From positions 203,693-267,692 of the forward strand of contig NZ_FOSR01000001.1 of NCBI RefSeq assembly GCF_900114325.1: a DNA stretch of 64,000 bases, read 5' to 3'. Position 1 is the stretch's first letter; each line of letters opens with the position of its first letter. Shown here in pieces: positions 60,577 through 64,000 of this stretch. The stretch comes from Rhodanobacter glycinis. GTDB taxonomy: Bacteria; Pseudomonadota; Gammaproteobacteria; Xanthomonadales; Rhodanobacteraceae. The notes beneath the pieces were generated by a model. That model saw only the letters and a program-made list of their open reading frames with translations, did no database searches and was not told the origin of the DNA. Made by a program: the position numbers and the translations under genes.

Positions 60577-61554
60577 ATGGCTCTGGCCGACACGCTTGCG
60601 CTGGCCTGGTACGACAACGGTCGAGTGCCCTGGTGGTGCTGGCCGCTGGCCGTGCTTTACGGCGGCGCGGGGCGGCTGCGGCGATGGGTTTACCGCAACG
60701 GCTGGCTGCGCAGTGAGACACTGCCGGTTCCGGTCGTCGTGGTGGGCAATCTCACCGTTGGCGGTACCGGCAAAACCCCGCTGACGATTGCCTTGGTCGA
60801 GGCGTTGCGCGCACGCGGGCGCAAGCCCGGTGTGGTCAGCCGTGGTTACGGCGGTGACCAGCGTGAGCCGCTGCTGTTGAGCGATGCCCCCGATCCGGTG
60901 CAGGTAGGCGACGAGCCGTGCCTGATCCACGCCAGCGGCGTGCCGGTGGCGGTGGGGCGCGATCGCCCGGCGGCGGCGCGCTTGCTGATCGATGCCGGTT
61001 GCGACGTGATCGTGGCCGACGACGGCCTGCAGCATTACCGCCTCGCGCGTGATGTGGAGATCTGCGTGATCGATGGCGTGCGCCGCTTCGGCAATGGCCG
61101 ATTGCTGCCGCTGGGGCCGCTGCGCGAGCCGATGTCCCGGTTGCATGCCGTGGATTTTCGCGTCTGCAACGGCGAAACCCGTGTGGCTGGCGAGTTCACC
61201 ATGCGGCTCGAGGGCAGTGTCGTGCGCGGCATCCCGGACGGGCGGGAGCAGCCATTGGGCGCTTTTCGCGGGCTGCGCGTGCATGCAGTGGCCGGCATTG
61301 GCCACCCGCAACGCTTTTTCGACAGCTTGCGGGCGCAGGGCATCGACGTCATCGAGCACGCTTTCGCCGATCACCACGCCTTTGTGCCCTCCGATGTCGA
61401 TTTCCACGACGACCTGCCGTTGCTGATGACGGCCAAGGACGCGGTGAAGTGCCGGAAATTCGCACGCGATGGCTGGTGGAGCGTGCCGGTGCGTGGCGTA
61501 TTGCCTGAAACCTTCTTCGATGAGGTGGTACGGCGCATCGGCGCTGCACGGTAA
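60577..61554 (+). CDS. lpxK: Tetraacyldisaccharide 4'-kinase
   Basis: LpxK adds the 4'-phosphate to lipid A at the inner membrane. The 325-residue protein shows the membrane-near N-terminal region LYGGAGRLRRWVYRNGWLR, the Walker A GNLTVGGTGKTPLTIALVE, SRGYGGDQ, VGRDRPAAA, IVADDGLQHYRL and FADHHAFVPSDV. It follows msbA, the usual order. Confidence 0.95.
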   Translation: MALADTLALAWYDNGRVPWWCWPLAVLYGGAGRLRRWVYRNGWLRSETLPVPVVVVGNLTVGGTGKTPLTIALVEALRARGRKPGVVSRGYGGDQREPLLLSDAPDPVQVGDEPCLIHASGVPVAVGRDRPAAARLLIDAGCDVIVADDGLQHYRLARDVEICVIDGVRRFGNGRLLPLGPLREPMSRLHAVDFRVCNGETRVAGEFTMRLEGSVVRGIPDGREQPLGAFRGLRVHAVAGIGHPQRFFDSLRAQGIDVIEHAFADHHAFVPSDVDFHDDLPLLMTAKDAVKCRKFARDGWWSVPVRGVLPETFFDEVVRRIGAAR

Positions 61555-61645
61555 TCGGTTCAGGCGTCGGGCCGTTTCGCCGCTATCATTGGCGCCACGG
61601 CCGGTGGTGCGCGCTGGCCTTGCCTCGTTTCCAAGTGGAGTTTTC

Positions 61646-62047
61646 ATGAGCCTTATCCAGGTACCGGTGTCCCATGGCGAGCTGATCGACAAGATCACGA
61701 TTCTGGAGATCAAGTCGCGGCGCATCGCCGATGCGGCCAAGCTGGCCAATGTGCGCAACGAGCTGGATCTGCTCAATGCCACCTGGTTGAACGATGCCGC
61801 TTCGCAAACCGACATTACCGACGAACGCGCCCGCCTGTTGGCGGTGAACGAGGCGTTGTGGGATATCGAGGACCATATCCGCCTGAAGGAAAAAGCGCAG
61901 GCTTTCGACGCCGAATTCATCGAGCTGGCCCGTTCGGTGTACTTCCGCAACGACGAACGCGCCGCCGTGAAGCGCGAGATCAACGTGAAGCTCGGCTCGC
62001 AATTGGTCGAGGAAAAGTCGTATCAGGATTATCGACAGCAGAAGTGA
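61646..62047 (+). CDS. DUF6165-family protein
   Basis: The 133-residue soluble protein has a mostly helical composition: VPVSHGELIDKITILEIKSRRI, NVRNELDLLNATW, NEALWDIEDHIRLKE and FRNDERAAVKREINVKLGS. It matches the uncharacterised DUF6165 family, which I recall being found near LPS or polysaccharide genes. AGTGGAG precedes the ATG at 61646. It lies between lpxK and a convergent heptosyltransferase, so a role in LPS assembly is plausible but unproven. Confidence 0.75.
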   Translation: MSLIQVPVSHGELIDKITILEIKSRRIADAAKLANVRNELDLLNATWLNDAASQTDITDERARLLAVNEALWDIEDHIRLKEKAQAFDAEFIELARSVYFRNDERAAVKREINVKLGSQLVEEKSYQDYRQQK

Positions 62048-62152
62048 GCACGGCAGAAGTGAGCAAGGAAAAAGGGAGTGAGGCGTGAGAGAAAAGCGGC
62101 AGCTCAGCGCTTTTCTCTCACTTCTCACTCCTCTCGACTCACTCCTGGCTTT
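62043..62152. repeat. AGTGAG-rich repeat (family C, copy 2)
   Basis: The second copy of the repeat at 3952-4039. Its right part (62108-62146) matches the first copy at 38 of 39 bases. It starts at the DUF6165 stop codon and runs into the last codons of the convergent heptosyltransferase gene, supplying its TGA. Confidence 0.75.
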
Positions 62153-63176
62153 TCGCGAAAGCGTCGAAGCGCTCGATCACCTCGTCCACCGCGATCAGAT
62201 CCATCACGCCGGGATATTCGATCTTGGTGCCCCAAGGGATGTCGGCGGCGGGTTTGTGCAGATATTTGCGTGCCGCCTCGTCGTACTTGTCCACGCACCA
62301 GCGCCGGTCGGAGTAGGGGCCGGAGCGGTCGGGGTTGCTGGCGGCGTGAAGTCCCAGCACCTTGGTGCCTGCGGCGTTGGCCATGTGCATCGGCCCGGAG
62401 TCCGGCGTCAGCAGCAACTGGGCGCGGTCGAGCAGGGCCATCAGTTTCTTCAGCGTGTCCTTGCCGGTGAGATCGAGCGGCGCCAGCTTGCAAGCGGCGA
62501 GCACGGTGTCGGCCAAGGCGCGTTCGGCGGGCGAGGGGCCACCGACCAACGCCACGCGCCAGCCGCGCGTGGCGGCGTGATCCATGGCTGCGGCATAGCG
62601 TTCTGGCCGCCAATTGCGCAGTGCATGACTGGAGCCGGGGCTGACCAGCAGGGTGGGCGTGTCGCCAGGCAGTTGTTCGGCCGCCCAGGCACGGGCTTCG
62701 TCGGAAACCGGAATGTCCCAGCGCACCCCGGTCTGCTTCAGGCCCAAGGGTTCGCAGAAGCTGCCGATCGCGTCCAGCACGTGTTCGCCGCTGCGCGCGG
62801 GAATGCGCTCGTTGACGACTAGTCCGTGCAGGTCCTTGGCGCGGGCGCGGTCGTAGCCGATGCGCCGGTCGGCCCTGATGCCGACACTGAGCAGATTCGA
62901 GCGCATCGCCACCTGCATCTGCAGCAGCGCATCGAAACGTCGCCCCTGCAGCGTGCGCCATACCTCGCGCATGCCGGCCCAACCGGCACTCTTGTCAAAA
63001 GTGATGAACTCCACGCCAGGCAGGTCGCCCACCAGCTTGCGCTCCAGCTTGCCCACGATCCAGGTCAGCGTGGTTTGCGGCCACGCCTGCTGCAGCGTGC
63101 GTACCAGTGGCACCACATGGGTGACGTCGCCGATGGCGGAAGTACGCAGCAGGCAGATCGAAACGGGAGCGGACAT
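62139..63176 (-). CDS. Heptosyltransferase-like glycosyltransferase (GT9)
   Basis: The 345-residue protein is a GT9-family enzyme that adds heptose to LPS core from ADP-heptose. It opens ICLLRTSAIGDVTHVVPLVRTLQ, the nucleotide-sugar fold start with the catalytic aspartate, and later shows SPGSSHALRNWRPERYAA, LLTPDSGPMHMANAAGTKV and LHAASNPDRSGPY. The start at 63176 (MSAPVSICLL) fits the family. It is divergent from kdkA (47 bases apart), so the two LPS-core genes may share a control region. Confidence 0.9.
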   Translation of the reverse strand: MSAPVSICLLRTSAIGDVTHVVPLVRTLQQAWPQTTLTWIVGKLERKLVGDLPGVEFITFDKSAGWAGMREVWRTLQGRRFDALLQMQVAMRSNLLSVGIRADRRIGYDRARAKDLHGLVVNERIPARSGEHVLDAIGSFCEPLGLKQTGVRWDIPVSDEARAWAAEQLPGDTPTLLVSPGSSHALRNWRPERYAAAMDHAATRGWRVALVGGPSPAERALADTVLAACKLAPLDLTGKDTLKKLMALLDRAQLLLTPDSGPMHMANAAGTKVLGLHAASNPDRSGPYSDRRWCVDKYDEAARKYLHKPAADIPWGTKIEYPGVMDLIAVDEVIERFDAFAKSQE

Positions 63177-63223
63177 GTAGAATCGCCGGGCAATGGACGT
63201 GAGACGGAGCCGCTGAAGCACCG

Positions 63224-63949
63224 ATGCAAGAGCAACTGCGCGAAGAAGCCGATGGCGCGATTCTGTTCGACGCCGTGGTGTCGCCACAAGTCGATGGTGA
63301 CTGGTTTGCGCCGGATTACTGGCGCGAACGGGGCAGTTTGCGCACGCAGTCCGGTGGACGTGGCGGCGTCGCCGTGATCGCCACGCCTGCCGGCGAGTGC
63401 GTACTGCGACATTATCGCAGAGGTGGGCTGGTGGCACGCCTGCTGGGGGATCGTTATCTCTGGCGCGGCGCGGATCGCACGCGGCCATTCACCGAATTCC
63501 GCCTGCTGGCCGAGATCGCCCGGCGCAACCTGCCGGGACCAGCGGTCGTGGCCGCCCGTTATGTCCGGCACGGCTTGTTCTATCGCGCCGATTTGATCAC
63601 CCGGCGCATTGCCGACGCCCGTACGCTGGCCGAATGCCTGTCCGCGGGGCAGCTTGATGCGGCGTTGGCGGAGGCGGTGGGTGAATTGGTTGCCCGTTTT
63701 CATCGCGAAGGCATCTGGCATGCCGACCTCAATGCGCACAATGTGCTGGTGACGGTGGAAGGTCTGTACCTGATCGATTTCGACCGCGGCGAATGGCGCC
63801 CAGTCGCCGCGGGCTGGCGGCAGTCCAACCTGCAGCGACTGCGTCGCTCATTGCTGAAGCTGGGCGCGGCGAAGCAGGGCGAGGCCGCGTTCGATGCCGA
63901 GCTGTGGACGCCCCTGATGCGTGGCTACGAGCGTACCCTGCAGGCATGA
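63224..63949 (+). CDS. kdkA: 3-deoxy-D-manno-octulosonic acid (Kdo) kinase
   Basis: KdkA phosphorylates the Kdo of lipid A-Kdo, giving a phosphorylated inner core. The 241-residue protein-kinase-like enzyme shows GRGGVAVIATPAGECVLRHYRRGG (ATP-binding and lysine-like region), FHREGIWHADLNAHNVLV (catalytic loop with HxDLxxxN) and YLIDFDRGEWRP (metal-binding aspartate). A 4-base overlap with the next gene suggests an operon. Confidence 0.92.
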   Translation: MQEQLREEADGAILFDAVVSPQVDGDWFAPDYWRERGSLRTQSGGRGGVAVIATPAGECVLRHYRRGGLVARLLGDRYLWRGADRTRPFTEFRLLAEIARRNLPGPAVVAARYVRHGLFYRADLITRRIADARTLAECLSAGQLDAALAEAVGELVARFHREGIWHADLNAHNVLVTVEGLYLIDFDRGEWRPVAAGWRQSNLQRLRRSLLKLGAAKQGEAAFDAELWTPLMRGYERTLQA

Positions 63950-64000
63950 ACTGGCATCTTCACTTCCTTGGAACCGGTGCTGCGCATGCGGTGGAGCTGG
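63946..64000 (+). CDS. Metallo-beta-lactamase-fold hydrolase, N-terminal fragment
   Basis: Only the first 18 residues are in the window (MNWHLHFLGTGAAHAVEL). The LHFLGTGAAHAVEL opening is typical of MBL-fold hydrolases with an RNase Z-like or phosphonate-type start. It overlaps kdkA by four bases (ATGA). The metal motif lies beyond the window, so the assignment is provisional. Confidence 0.6.
   Translation, partial: MNWHLHFLGTGAAHAVEL

Overview
The window is about 64 kb of high-GC (roughly 65%) gammaproteobacterial core chromosome. Gene content and order fit the Xanthomonadales, most likely Rhodanobacteraceae (Rhodanobacter, Dyella, Luteibacter or Frateuria type). The indicators are a kynurenine 3-monooxygenase, a MetX-like serine O-succinyltransferase, the comEC-exbB-exbD-msbA-lpxK order, a Kdo kinase, and dispersed palindromes ending in GTAGGAGC. 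There is no transposase, prophage, CRISPR array or obvious defence island. The assignment rests on protein character alone and was not checked by a search.

Layout. 1-5.5 kb: the C-terminal two thirds of an NAD-glutamate dehydrogenase, NAD kinase, a 5'-nucleotidase and a small membrane protein. 5.5-14.7 kb: an EamA transporter divergent from glutaryl-CoA dehydrogenase, a fused E1 alpha-beta 2-oxoacid dehydrogenase, a membrane diguanylate cyclase, an FMN reductase, a BI-1/YccA protein, a YbjQ-type protein and a small membrane protein. 14.9-23 kb, minus strand: an M16 protease, then the tight cluster SDR-methyltransferase-pyrD-murB, then an ALDH7-type dehydrogenase. 23.1-27.4 kb: tRNA-Arg(CCT), tRNA-Ala(CGC) and tRNA-Leu(CAA), with a glyoxalase-fold protein, RNase D and a SUMF1-domain membrane protein between them.

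27.4-36.2 kb, minus strand: a complete cytochrome c maturation operon ccmABCDEFGHI that runs on into a serine O-succinyltransferase and a cysteine dioxygenase. 36.3-44.5 kb, minus strand: a DUF3293 gene, kmo, acetoacetyl-CoA reductase, PhaR, and a MarR-controlled tripartite drug efflux operon (marR, outer-membrane lipoprotein, emrA, emrB). 44.6-48.5 kb: TatD, two glycine-zipper lipoproteins, a SleB-type hydrolase and YgfZ. 48.5-53.1 kb: an SDHAF4-like gene, sdhCDAB, sdhE and ygfX. 53.2-64 kb: lolC/lolD, comEC, exbB/exbD, msbA, lpxK, a DUF6165 gene, a heptosyltransferase, kdkA, and the first codons of an MBL-fold protein.

How the parts fit. Three large modules dominate: respiratory maturation (ccm, plus succinate dehydrogenase with three assembly-type genes and the Fe-S-linked YgfZ), envelope biogenesis (Lol, MsbA, LpxK, heptosyltransferase, KdkA, MurB, efflux) and amino-acid/CoA metabolism (lysine-to-glutaryl-CoA enzymes, tryptophan-to-NAD, cysteine synthesis and oxidation). 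The main non-coding features are small palindromic repeats near gene ends. One of them has apparently become part of the translated signal-sequence region of ccmH. I found no wholly new system. The points most worth checking are the ccmH palindrome, a dyad upstream of phaR, the cysteine genes at the end of the ccm operon, a SUMF1 protein without catalytic cysteines, and a 39-bp repeat pair.
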